A stretch of 8,142 nucleotides of DNA from Chloroflexota bacterium (GCA_015222355.1 JADFVC010000445.1:1-8142), one strand, 5' to 3'; shown: positions 1 to 6,748, numbered from the stretch's first letter. Notes: generated from the sequence alone by a model not told the origin. Numbers and translations are program-made.

Positions 1-16
1 GCGTAGACAGCTACGC
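1..16. repeat. Short perfect hairpin at the left edge
   Basis: GCGTAG and CTACGC are perfect 6-base complements around a 4-base ACAG loop. The stem may extend beyond the left edge of the window. No T-tract follows on either strand within the window, so a terminator is not supported. Confidence 0.4.
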
Positions 17-373
17 CTCCGCGCAGTCTCTTAATTTCCTTGACCTTGAGAAAAATTGCTCGTTTCCCATATGAAAACTTGCAGCGCACCCATCCGGAGT
101 TTCCGGATGGGCACTATAATAAGGGTGGATTGAAAGTGAAGCCAGCATCAGATCCATATTCTAAAACTGCTGAGAAAATTGCAAATAGTTTGCCATCTAC
201 AACGAAAATATAAAAATATCATTTTATTCTTATTTTTCAAACAGCTGGAAGACTTTTACTGTAAAGGTTATGTTCAGAAGAGAATTTCACGCGGAAAGTG
301 CTGCTGATTTAATAGGCAGTGTGTAAAAGTATCGCGCAAAAAAAAAGCATGATGACCGCGCTGGAAAACCGTA
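7..373. other. Gene-poor region, 68-codon open frame and AT-rich stretch
   Basis: Plus frame 1 stays open from 7 to the TAA at 211-213 (68 codons). It has no ATG, only a TTG at 40 without a ribosome binding site, and I do not recognise the product. On the opposite strand a second frame runs from 113 off the left edge and is also unrecognised; either could be the worn end of a gene or mobile element outside the window. Positions 214-260 are AT-rich. Nine consecutive A occur at 338-346, which is a T9 run on the minus strand 28 bases past the rlmD stop, but no convincing stem precedes it. No intact gene is visible here. Confidence 0.4.
89..111. repeat. Strong hairpin, 9-bp perfect stem
   Basis: CCCATCCGG and CCGGATGGG are perfect complements around a 5-base loop (AGTTT). 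No T-run follows on the plus strand. On the minus strand the nearest T-run (GTTTTC) lies about a dozen bases beyond the stem, so terminator function is doubtful. It could be a dispersed repeat of the REP kind or part of a mobile-element end; genome copy number would decide. Confidence 0.5.
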
Positions 374-1690
374 TCAAGCGGCACGATATTCAAGAAACGT
401 CAAACTTTCCACATGATAGGTCTGTGGAAACAGATCAAATGGCTGACTGGAAACCAGGCGATAACCACCCTGCAGCAGGGGTTTCAAATCTCTCGCCAAG
501 GTTTGCGGGTCACAGGAAACATAGATTACGCGTGGCACAGGATTCCTCAGTAGCTCCTGCATAACAGCATGGGCACCAGCACGCGGTGGATCCAACAGCA
601 CCACATCGAAAGGATCCTGCCGGCTAAAAAAGGACAATGCTCCCTCGGCTGGTCTGGAATGAAATTCAACATGCCCCAACAGGTTCAATTCTGCATTCCG
701 CCTGGCCATATCGATGGACGGGGCGGAATTTTCAACCCCGCAAACCCAAGCAGCACGCCTTGCCAGTGGCAAAGAGAAATTGCCCATTCCGCAATAGAGA
801 TCCAGAATTCGCTCTTTTCCACGGAGATCAGCCGTCTTTATCACTGAGTCGACAAGTTGTCGGTTTTGCTGAAGATTAATCTGGGCAAAGCCACCAGCTG
901 CGTAAGTCAACTTGATCGGCGGCTGATCAACTTCAATTCGCAGTTCACCGTGGCCACGGACAGGATATAAGGGATTCTTCCGTCCAGTTTTAATCAGCAC
1001 GTCAAGGGAATCATCGGTCAGCTGCCTGAGTAAATCAGCCAGAGCGCCCCGATCAACGCCGAGATAATGCACCACGGCCCGAGCTGATCCCTCATCGCCA
1101 ACAGCTAAATCAATTTGTGGAATCTCCCCGGCAAAAGCTGTCGGAGCCAACAGGGTTCGCAGGGCTGCGAGACATTCATTGAGTTTTGTATCGATCACCG
1201 GACAGGATTCCACCGGCACGACAACATGGCTTTTCGTTTTAAAAAAACCGGTCATGAAACCGTTTGTTGTGAGATGACATTTAATCTGTACACGGCTGCG
1301 GTAATGCCACTCGTTAGCTGCCGGGACGATCGGTAACAACAGCCGCGGATCAACCGCACATTGACGGATCAACGTTTCGTGAAACAACCGTTCTTTCCAG
1401 ATCAGTTGTTCAGCATAGGGCAGATGTTGCCACTGGCAACCGCCACATTGTTCAGCAACGGGACAGGGTGGTTTCCGACGTCGATCAGACGCCTCAAGAA
1501 TCTCAACCAGTTTGCCCTCAGCATAACGTTTTTTTTCCTTGACCAGTCGACACTGAACCAGATCGCCCGGCGCCGTGCCCGGGATAAAGATCACCCGTCC
1601 GGCATCACGAGCAATCCCTGCCCCGCCGTTGACCAGACCTTCAATCCGCAATGGACCGAGCAATCGGGAATCAGTACAAGCCTCTATCAC
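374..1690 (-). CDS. rlmD: 23S rRNA (uracil-5-)-methyltransferase, RlmD/RumA type
   Basis: Product is 438 aa, close to the E. coli RlmD length. An N-terminal TRAM RNA-binding domain spans about residues 10-65. Cysteines C76, C82, C85 and C163 fit the CX5CX2C plus distal Cys pattern that binds the [4Fe-4S] cluster of this family. The C-terminal Rossmann methyltransferase has the SAM motif DLYCGMGNF (297-305), LDPPRAG (366-372), the catalytic Cys393 in SCDP and a conserved Glu428 as the likely base. The family methylates a uridine of 23S rRNA (U1939 in E. coli) with SAM. The start is GTG, 6 bases after the stop of the upstream decarboxylase gene and without a strong Shine-Dalgarno, which suggests translational coupling. 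RlmD, RlmC and TrmA-like paralogs are hard to separate; the Fe-S cysteines and TRAM domain together favour RlmD. Confidence 0.9.
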   Translation of the reverse strand: MIEACTDSRLLGPLRIEGLVNGGAGIARDAGRVIFIPGTAPGDLVQCRLVKEKKRYAEGKLVEILEASDRRRKPPCPVAEQCGGCQWQHLPYAEQLIWKERLFHETLIRQCAVDPRLLLPIVPAANEWHYRSRVQIKCHLTTNGFMTGFFKTKSHVVVPVESCPVIDTKLNECLAALRTLLAPTAFAGEIPQIDLAVGDEGSARAVVHYLGVDRGALADLLRQLTDDSLDVLIKTGRKNPLYPVRGHGELRIEVDQPPIKLTYAAGGFAQINLQQNRQLVDSVIKTADLRGKERILDLYCGMGNFSLPLARRAAWVCGVENSAPSIDMARRNAELNLLGHVEFHSRPAEGALSFFSRQDPFDVVLLDPPRAGAHAVMQELLRNPVPRVIYVSCDPQTLARDLKPLLQGGYRLVSSQPFDLFPQTYHVESLTFLEYRAA

Positions 1691-1696
1691 GGGCTA

Positions 1697-2965
1697 TCAG
1701 GAACCGCTCGGGACAAAATTGTCTTTTGCAAACTGCAGAGTGGCAAAATAATCCGCCACTTTTTCTTCCCGGCGAATCAATTCGACACTTCCGTCGGCCC
1801 GTAGTAAAAGCTCTTTCGGCCGCAACCGGCCGTTGTACTGGAACCCCATGGCATGTCCATGGGCACCGGTGTCGTGCAATACCAACAGATCGCCTTCATT
1901 GATCTGTGGCAACTTGCGTTGCACGGCAAATTTATCATTGTTTTCACACAAGGAGCCGACGATATCATAAACGACCCTGTCAACCGACCCCTCTTTGCTC
2001 ACCACATCGATATGATGATAGGCATCGTACAGTGCCGGGCGCATTAAAGAGGACATGCAGGCATCAACACCAATATATTTCCGGTAGGTATCTTTATGAT
2101 TGATTGCCTTGGTCACCAGGCAGCCGTGCGGTCCGGTCATGTAACGTCCACTTTCCATGTACATGCGGGGGGCATAACCATGCTTTTCACGAAAGGCGGC
2201 GAACTGTGCGGTGATCTCCTTCGTCATGCTGTCAATGTCGAGCGGCGCCTGATCCGGCCGGTAGGGAATGCCGAATCCACCGCCGATATTGACGAATTCG
2301 AAACGGATGTCTAATTCCTTTTCCACGAGCTCGGCAACCTCCAGCACCATTCGCGCCGTCTCGACCATATAGCTGTAATCAAGTTCATTCGATGCCACCA
2401 TGGTGTGCAAACCAAAACGTTTTGCCCCTCGCTCCTGAGCCTTGCGGTAAGCATCGATAATCTGCTCGTGAGTCACACCATATTTTGCTTCAACGGGGTT
2501 CCCGATAATGACATTCCCGGTTCTACGTGGACCGGGATTATAACGGAAGCAAATCAATTCAGGAAATTCCGGCACCTTGTCAATCAAGGAGATATCATCC
2601 AGATTGAGAACACAGCCACCCTCACCCGCTGCCGCCTGAAATTCAACCTGATCAGTATTGTTCGAGGTAAACATAATATCTTCACCCCGGCCACCAACCT
2701 GCCGACTTAAAATCAACTCAGGAATCGAACTGCAATCGAAACCAAAACCCATCTCATGCATCAGTTGCAAAATACGCGGATTCGGCAGTGCCTTTACCGC
2801 GTAATATTCTCGAAAACCATCAATTCCCGCAAAAGCCTTTTTAAGATTTTCACCCGTTTCACGAATACCGACTTCATCATAAACATGGAAAGGAGTCCCG
2901 TAATGCTCGGACAACTGCTCAACGATGGGAAACAAGCGATCTAGAAAACTTTGTGACATGGGCAT
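1697..2965 (-). CDS. LysA-family PLP decarboxylase (diaminopimelate decarboxylase-like)
   Basis: Product is 422 aa, fold type III PLP enzyme (alanine racemase-like barrel then beta domain). Visible landmarks are the PLP lysine K58 in YYAVKALPNP, the glycine loop GGGFG (228-232) that holds the cofactor phosphate, ESGR (271-274) in place of the usual EPGR, ALYDAYHHI (311-319), the active-site C340 in CENND and Y377 in FQYN. These fit meso-diaminopimelate decarboxylase, the last step of lysine synthesis. The usual HxGS segment is instead LHTMVASNELD (186-196, His187), so it belongs to a divergent branch and the substrate could differ, for example another D- or L-basic amino acid. The first ATG is supported by GGAG 8 bases upstream. 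It precedes rlmD by 6 bases, likely as one operon, though with no functional link to it. Confidence 0.8.
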   Translation of the reverse strand: MPMSQSFLDRLFPIVEQLSEHYGTPFHVYDEVGIRETGENLKKAFAGIDGFREYYAVKALPNPRILQLMHEMGFGFDCSSIPELILSRQVGGRGEDIMFTSNNTDQVEFQAAAGEGGCVLNLDDISLIDKVPEFPELICFRYNPGPRRTGNVIIGNPVEAKYGVTHEQIIDAYRKAQERGAKRFGLHTMVASNELDYSYMVETARMVLEVAELVEKELDIRFEFVNIGGGFGIPYRPDQAPLDIDSMTKEITAQFAAFREKHGYAPRMYMESGRYMTGPHGCLVTKAINHKDTYRKYIGVDACMSSLMRPALYDAYHHIDVVSKEGSVDRVVYDIVGSLCENNDKFAVQRKLPQINEGDLLVLHDTGAHGHAMGFQYNGRLRPKELLLRADGSVELIRREEKVADYFATLQFAKDNFVPSGS

Positions 2966-2992
2966 AGCAACAACTCCAGCAGCTAGGTTATC

Positions 2993-3002
2993 GATTTAAA
3001 TC
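2993..3002. promoter_or_regulatory. 10-bp palindrome upstream of the decarboxylase gene
   Basis: GATTTAAATC is a perfect palindrome lying 28 bases upstream of the decarboxylase ATG, inside the 92-base gap after the antiporter gene. Its position would suit an operator or core promoter element. An AT-rich palindrome of this size can arise by chance, so this is weak. Confidence 0.2.
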
Positions 3003-3057
3003 AATTTTTCGTGTTTCTTTGATGGTATTCAAGACAATGTTGGTGCGCGTCGACATG

Positions 3058-4038
3058 TCAGATAGCAGCAATCACCGTAGCCAGCAGATAACCACTGTAG
3101 CCGACATAAACGGTGAGCAACAAGGCTCCCTCCAGACGATTGATGCGTCCTGGCCCTCGAAAACCGAAACCAACAACAAACAGGGCCAGAGTCAAGCCTC
3201 CCATGACAAGACAATCACGGTATAATACCTCTGGCCCAACCTGCATCGGCTGAATGGCCCCGGTAATACCAACAACAGCCAGGGTATTAAAAAGGTTTGA
3301 ACCGAGCACATTCCCCAGCGCCAGGTCATGTTCCCCTTTGCGGGTTGCCGCTAACGCGGAGGCCAGCTCCGGCAAAGAGGTCCCGACGGAAACAATGGTC
3401 AAACCAATAATCAGATCACTGACACCAAAAGCGCGGGCAATTTCCACCGCCCCCAAAACCAGTATCCGCGAGCTGATCACCAGCAGAACCATGCCGACAA
3501 ACAACCAGACTAAAGCTTTCTTCAACGACATTGGGGAAACTTCGAGGGTCACATCCATATCAGCAGCAAGGCTATCATTCCGATAGCGTAACCCCTGCCA
3601 AATCGACCAAGTCATCAGAACAGCGAAAACGCCCAACAACACCCAGGCGTCCAAACGAGACAACTGACCATCTGCAAGTTGAAAAACCGCCAACGCCGTG
3701 ACACAAACCAAGACCGGCAATTCCTTACGTAAAATACTCGACTTGACGGTAATCGGGCTGATAATTGCCGTCAAGCCGAGGATCAAGGCAATATTGGCGA
3801 TATTTGATCCGTAAGCATTTCCCAATGCCAGCCCTGGATTCCCCTGAGCTGCGGAAAAAGCAGAAACCACCATCTCCGGAGCAGAGGTCCCAAAACCGAT
3901 AACCACCATACCGATTAGCAGTGTCGGCATACCGGCATGTAACGCTGTTGCCGCGGCACCGTCAACAAAACGGTCGGCACTCCAAACCAATAAAACCAGA
4001 CCGCCAATCACAGCTACGGTTGCGAGGGTCAAAGACAT
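3058..4038 (-). CDS. Calcium/sodium antiporter, YrbG-type CaCA family
   Basis: Product is 326 aa from the chosen start, close to E. coli YrbG (325 aa). It is an inner-membrane protein with about ten hydrophobic segments arranged as two inverted halves. Each half carries the alpha-repeat signature: GFGTSAPE (48-55) with GNAYGSNIAN (73-82), and VGTSLPE (218-224) with GNVLGSNLFN (242-251). The acidic residues in these repeats bind the cations. A more hydrophilic loop near residues 150-170 separates the halves. The family exchanges Ca2+ or similar cations for Na+ or H+. The frame extends to 4158, but ATG 4036-4038 has AGGA 5 bases upstream and begins the first membrane segment at once; the extra 40 residues look non-coding. 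It follows the phosphatase remnant and precedes the decarboxylase on the same strand. Confidence 0.88.
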   Translation of the reverse strand: MSLTLATVAVIGGLVLLVWSADRFVDGAAATALHAGMPTLLIGMVVIGFGTSAPEMVVSAFSAAQGNPGLALGNAYGSNIANIALILGLTAIISPITVKSSILRKELPVLVCVTALAVFQLADGQLSRLDAWVLLGVFAVLMTWSIWQGLRYRNDSLAADMDVTLEVSPMSLKKALVWLFVGMVLLVISSRILVLGAVEIARAFGVSDLIIGLTIVSVGTSLPELASALAATRKGEHDLALGNVLGSNLFNTLAVVGITGAIQPMQVGPEVLYRDCLVMGGLTLALFVVGFGFRGPGRINRLEGALLLTVYVGYSGYLLATVIAAI

Positions 4039-4043
4039 ATAAA

Positions 4044-4047
4044 TCCT
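4044..4047 (-). promoter_or_regulatory. Ribosome binding site fixing the antiporter start
   Basis: AGGA on the minus strand ends 5 bases before the ATG at 4038. This supports the 326-residue form over the longer frame starting at 4158. Confidence 0.55.
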
Positions 4048-4176
4048 GAAGGAGAAAAAAGATTGGTGTTCAGCAGAGGATATAGATACGTATGCAGTGA
4101 GACTTGTCAAGCATAAGTAGAAATCAGCGATTAAACCTCTCGGTTTCCAGCGTGCCAAAGCCGTTGCGTCAATAAA

Positions 4177-4500
4177 TCACAAACGCTCAAACAACCATTC
4201 TCTGTATGCCTCACCAGCATCTAAATTGATTTCAGACCGGTCGAAAGTCGGTTCGAGAACCGGAGTATGGCCGTGAACAATAATTTTATCTCACTTTTTA
4301 GCCGCTTTCCAAAAAGGTGTTCACTCCCGGAGAAAAGCCCGATCATTGGTTTTCTTTCCAGTTGGATCTTTCGGATCAACGCTGGCGTGGACAAAAATGC
4401 TGGTGTGGGAGACAGAAAAACCCAACGACTAAAATGGGAAATTTGCTGCCGTGTCCAACCAGCTCAGCGGACACAGCAGCAAAGCGTCTCGGTGAAAATC
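4177..4500 (-). pseudogene. C-terminal remnant of a Ser/Thr-type metallophosphatase
   Basis: One minus-strand frame of 108 codons, interrupted by a TAG and two TGA codons (codons 24, 60 and 70), retains the C-terminal half of the PPP/PrpA-ApaH-like metallophosphoesterase fold. Visible landmarks are IFVHASVDP (family: FVHAGxxP, a metal-ligand His), NDRAFLRE (family: DLLWIRE), IIVHGHTPV (family: VHGHTP, metal ligand) and INLDAGEAY (family: INIDTGAVY), then a terminal TGA at 4177-4179. The N-terminal GDxHG, GDxxDRG and GNHE motifs are absent, and the space where they should be is occupied by the zinc-ribbon gene. There is no frameshift among the recognisable motifs, so decay is by point nonsense changes plus 5' truncation. 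Recoding of the TGA codons is a remote alternative. Confidence 0.75.
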
Positions 4501-5002
4501 AATAGGATTTGCGAAATAGAGTCTTATGACAAGACGGACAGGGAGGAATTTTCACTGTCGATTTAAAATGCATCTCCTTGCCACAGTCTTTACAGGTCAA
4601 AGTTCCCGGACTGGTCACTTCACCGGTCTTAAATTCAAGCACCTGCTCCGATTTTCCTGCCAGTTCATTCAGCACATCTGCGGCTGTTGTCAGTAACTTC
4701 GCCAGCCCGCTCTGAACACCGGCAGCCACCCGGTGAGGTTCTACCGCATTGATGACGGCATCACGAGCCTGTTGAGATTTTTTACCCACTCCTGTCAGAT
4801 CACGCCGCAGATACGTACTGACCTTCTCCGCCCGTTCACGGGTATATTCACCACCAGCCGTGACCTCCTCACCAGCTTTTTTCAGTGCCTCATCAAGAGT
4901 CTTACGCCCGTCCCGAAGAATTTCCGCAGCACGGTCTGCTAGTTTTTGATACAGACTGACATCTTCATGTTCTTCAGGCGTCTGCTTCTCATCAGTCATC
5001 AT
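4499..5002 (-). CDS. YbeL-like zinc-ribbon protein (DUF1451 family)
   Basis: Product is 167 aa (164 if the second ATG, at 4999, is used), close to E. coli YbeL (160 aa). The N-terminal half (about 14-70) is a charged helical region resembling YbeL around its RNGE, GELTR and RRDL segments (here RDGRKT, GEYTR, RRDL). The C-terminal zinc ribbon begins after FKTGEV and uses C137, C140, C155 and C158 (CKDC and CPSC). Cellular role is unknown for the family. AAGGAG lies 4 bases before the first ATG and 7 before the second, so the second is the likelier start. The TGA stop overlaps the frame of the phosphatase remnant by 2 bases, which marks a junction where the phosphatase 5' end was lost. A promoter at 5058-5085 can serve this gene. 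Confidence 0.8.
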   Translation of the reverse strand: MMTDEKQTPEEHEDVSLYQKLADRAAEILRDGRKTLDEALKKAGEEVTAGGEYTRERAEKVSTYLRRDLTGVGKKSQQARDAVINAVEPHRVAAGVQSGLAKLLTTAADVLNELAGKSEQVLEFKTGEVTSPGTLTCKDCGKEMHFKSTVKIPPCPSCHKTLFRKSY

Positions 5003-5057
5003 CTCTCTCCTTTTTTTCTTTAAGGGGGAACCGACTCATTCATAATGTATGTAGTAC

Positions 5058-5085
5058 ATTCTAGCAACTTCTCAAAAAGACTCAA
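5058..5085 (-). promoter_or_regulatory. Probable sigma-70 promoter of the zinc-ribbon gene
   Basis: On the minus strand TTGAGT (5080-5085) and TAGAAT (5058-5063) are separated by 16 bases, predicting a start near 5051 and a leader of about 50 nt. An inverted repeat AATGTA/TACATT (5044-5049 and 5055-5060, 5-base spacer) overlaps the -10 box and start region, where a repressor could act. Confidence 0.5.
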
Positions 5086-5152
5086 TAGCATCAGAGTATC
5101 TGCAAATTCCGCCCAAAATTATCAAACAAATTTTTTTATTCGGACAACTGGA

Positions 5153-5166
5153 AAATATCGATATTT
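5153..5166. promoter_or_regulatory. 14-bp perfect palindrome beside a -10 box
   Basis: AAATATCGATATTT is a perfect palindrome ending 4 bases upstream of TATAAT (5171-5176). This is where an operator for the plus-strand transcription unit would sit. Confidence 0.35.
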
Positions 5167-5170
5167 CAGG

Positions 5171-5176
5171 TATAAT
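5171..5176 (+). promoter_or_regulatory. Consensus -10 box of the candidate small RNA
   Basis: TATAAT is an exact consensus -10. The best -35 at 17-base spacing is CTGGAA (5148-5153), only 3 of 6 matches, so the promoter would be weak or activator-dependent. The predicted start is near 5183. Confidence 0.4.
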
Positions 5177-5182
5177 AGTAAT

Positions 5183-5367
5183 GAGGGATACAGACTTCAG
5201 CTTTTCACCCAAGCAAAGGAGGTCGCCTATCGAAACAAAATTTGATCCATCGTGTTTAAGAACACCTGTCCTGCGGTTGTCAGACCGTCGGTAATGCCCG
5301 TGATTAGGGAAACGAAGATGAATTATAAATAGAAGGCCCGCGCAGAAATGGCGGGCCTTACATTTTT
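5183..5367 (+). ncRNA. Candidate small RNA of about 185 nt
   Basis: The unit is defined by a consensus -10 box at 5171-5176 and an intrinsic terminator at 5333-5367, with no convincing gene between. Internal structure includes a GTGTT-TAAG-AACAC hairpin (5252-5265) and a shorter CGGT/ACCG stem (5274-5277 with 5284-5287). An unpaired-looking AAAGGAGGT (5215-5223) matches the anti-Shine-Dalgarno sequence but has no start codon at a suitable distance. The length resembles 6S RNA, but the two ends are not complementary as 6S requires, and I see no known riboswitch core. The unit lies antisense to the open cysteine-rich frame, so the two readings compete. Confidence 0.3.
5333..5367 (+). terminator. 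Intrinsic terminator
   Basis: A perfect 9-base stem (AAGGCCCGC with GCGGGCCTT, 9-base loop) is followed by ACA and five T (5363-5367). On the minus strand the trailing sequence is only CTATTTATAATT, so the plus direction is favoured, with weaker bidirectional function possible. Confidence 0.7.
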
Positions 5368-5589
5368 GCTTAGCCATCTCAAAGCTTTTTGCGAAAGCAT
5401 CACTGTAGCAATTCCGTTGGTCACAAGATGTTCTCCTACAGGAATCATGAACCGGACAGATGTTGTGCTACAAGTCCGGACAGTTTACGCATGACCAACA
5501 AAAAAACGTATTTTCATTGCTTCTCCTCCTTGTTTTCATTAGAATACAGCGTCGAATAAAAGTGAGGACTTTTTTGCTTGTGTGCGTCT

Positions 5590-5595
5590 TATAAT
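5590..5595 (+). promoter_or_regulatory. Consensus -10 box of the cytochrome gene
   Basis: TATAAT is an exact -10 match 46 bases before the cytochrome ATG, predicting a start near 5602. No good -35 is visible at 16-18 bases (GGACTT or similar), so activation by a regulator is possible. The box lies inside the upstream extension of the longest frame, which argues that the extension is not translated. Confidence 0.5.
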
Positions 5596-5627
5596 TAGAA
5601 CGGTGTTCGTTTTTTGTCTGTCACGAT

Positions 5628-5634
5628 GGGGAGG
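5628..5634 (+). promoter_or_regulatory. Ribosome binding site fixing the cytochrome start
   Basis: GGGGAGG ends 7 bases before ATG 5642-5644. The upstream GTG at 5582 has no such site. Confidence 0.75.
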
Positions 5635-5641
5635 CTTTCAG

Positions 5642-6748
5642 ATGAGATGGTTAAATTTGCTGATTCTTGCTAACTTGGGTCTGCTGCTTAGCGTACTGCC
5701 CGCACTGGCAGCCGTTTCCGGTAATTGTGTGAACTGCCACACCATACACAACAGCCAGAACGGCCAGCCGATGACCTTTAATGCGACCGGCCCGATGCCG
5801 ACTTTGCTGCGTTCTAATTGCGTTGGTTGTCATACCAATAGCAGTACCACTGAGACGATCATCATGTTGGGGGATTCCCGATTGCCGATTGTTTACAATA
5901 CAATTGAGCCGGATTATCCTCCGACAGGAACCAACAATTCCGCCCTGGCTGGTGGTAACTTCTACTGGGTCGCGGAGCGGGGTGATGAATTCGGTCACAA
6001 TGTTTTCGGTATTTCCGGCCCGGATTCAAATCTTAGCAAAGCACCAGGCGGCGGCTTCAATAGTTCTTGTGCGAAGTGTCACAAAACACTGGCGAGTGCA
6101 GAGACCGGAAGTGGCTGCGAGGGCTGTCATCTGCCGCTGCATCATAAGGATGACGGTCAGGCTGGTCCGGCAGGTCAAGGGGACGGTTGGTACCGTTTTC
6201 TGGGCAGTGCCATGGAGCGGGGTCTGGGTGCCAGCTCACCTGGTGATCGGCCGGGCGTAATGGGGCTTGAGGATCCGAATTGGGAGCAGGACCCCACTTC
6301 GACCCAGCATAACGTTTACAAAGGGACCGATGTCATCTATTCGGAGGCCTACTATGCTAATCACAACAGTATCGGTGAGTTCTGCCAGGGGTGTCACTAC
6401 GACTTCCACCGGCTAATGAACACCAATATGGTTGACCTGTCCGGGGCCTGGATCCGCCATCCTTCCGATGTTATTCTGCCTGACGATCCCGACCTTGAGT
6501 ATGTCGGTTACAACACCTATAACCCCCTGGCGCCAGTGGCTAAGCAAACATTGCCCAATATCCCTACTGATGCAGTCGTTGCCGGGGAGGATGTTGTCAC
6601 CTGTATCTCCTGCCATCGTCCGCACGGTTCTCCTTATCCTGATATGCTCCGCTGGGATTATCTGAATGATTGTACTGCGAGTGTGCCGGATTCTAATGCA
6701 AATCCGTGTGGTTGTTTCGCCTGTCATACAACCAAGGACGGGTTTTAA
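5642..6748 (+). CDS. Secreted heptaheme c-type cytochrome
   Basis: Product is 368 aa. A signal peptide covers residues 1-23 (hydrophobic core about 4-20, cleavage probably after ALA), so it is exported to the periplasm or beyond. Seven CXXCH heme-binding motifs are visible: CVNCH 29-33, CVGCH 60-64, CAKCH 143-147, CEGCH 159-163, CQGCH 248-252, CISCH 321-325 and CFACH 358-362. Hemes 3 and 4 are closely spaced. Many other His residues could be distal ligands, including HNS after heme 1, HH at 167-168 and H256. No lipobox and no C-terminal anchor are seen. The likely role is electron transfer in anaerobic respiration or extracellular electron transfer; the partner is unknown. The frame could begin at GTG 5582, but the -10 box and ribosome binding site favour ATG 5642. 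It stands alone on the plus strand, convergent with the jetD operon. Confidence 0.92.
   Translation: MRWLNLLILANLGLLLSVLPALAAVSGNCVNCHTIHNSQNGQPMTFNATGPMPTLLRSNCVGCHTNSSTTETIIMLGDSRLPIVYNTIEPDYPPTGTNNSALAGGNFYWVAERGDEFGHNVFGISGPDSNLSKAPGGGFNSSCAKCHKTLASAETGSGCEGCHLPLHHKDDGQAGPAGQGDGWYRFLGSAMERGLGASSPGDRPGVMGLEDPNWEQDPTSTQHNVYKGTDVIYSEAYYANHNSIGEFCQGCHYDFHRLMNTNMVDLSGAWIRHPSDVILPDDPDLEYVGYNTYNPLAPVAKQTLPNIPTDAVVAGEDVVTCISCHRPHGSPYPDMLRWDYLNDCTASVPDSNANPCGCFACHTTKDGF

Larger units (their letters stand above)
5072..5517 (-). pseudogene. Cysteine-rich small protein, frameshifted and with an amber codon
   Basis: ATG at 5515-5517 is preceded by AAGGAGGAG (5523-5531, GGAGG 7 bases from the ATG), one of the best ribosome binding sites in the window, yet the frame stops after 10 codons. 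One extra T in the T7 run (5500-5506) would switch to a frame reading FFCWSCVNCPDL, then TAG (5468-5470), then HNICPVHDSCRRTSCDQRNC and a further KCKARHFC. Eight cysteines fall within about 60 codons, at metal-site-like spacing. A CAG to TAG change would explain the stop. This frame stays open to 5072, but the part after about 5330 looks unlike protein. I do not recognise a named family. It may be a decayed gene, or one decoded through slippage on the T-run plus readthrough. The cytochrome gene is divergently arranged to its right. Confidence 0.45.

Noticed and set aside
338..346. rlmD terminator at the T9 run
   Set aside because: No stable stem precedes the T-run on the minus strand.
4039..4158. 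N-terminal 40-residue extension of the antiporter
   Set aside because: The extension is not hydrophobic in the family pattern. ATG 4038 has its own AGGA and gives the usual family length.
374..5002. Numerous plus-strand ORFs of 60-150 codons
   Set aside because: They are shadows of the minus-strand genes, with no ribosome binding sites or recognisable domains.
5181..5294. 37-codon plus-strand ORF just after the -10 box
   Set aside because: It would start before or at the predicted transcription start and has no ribosome binding site; the product is unrecognised.
5177..5300. c-di-GMP (GEMM) riboswitch or 6S RNA
   Set aside because: The conserved GEMM core elements are missing, and the ends are not complementary as in 6S RNA.
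5452..5483. Direct repeat CCGGACAG (5452-5459 and 5476-5483) and the hairpin it forms
   Set aside because: Explained by two Cys-Pro codon pairs in the cysteine-rich frame, so no separate regulatory role is needed.
5561..5580. Sigma-54 promoter upstream of the cytochrome
   Set aside because: GG and GC are 8 bases apart instead of the required 10.
5582..5641. Upstream GTG start adding 20 residues to the cytochrome
   Set aside because: No ribosome binding site, and the -10 box TATAAT lies inside it. ATG 5642 has GGGGAGG and begins a proper signal peptide.
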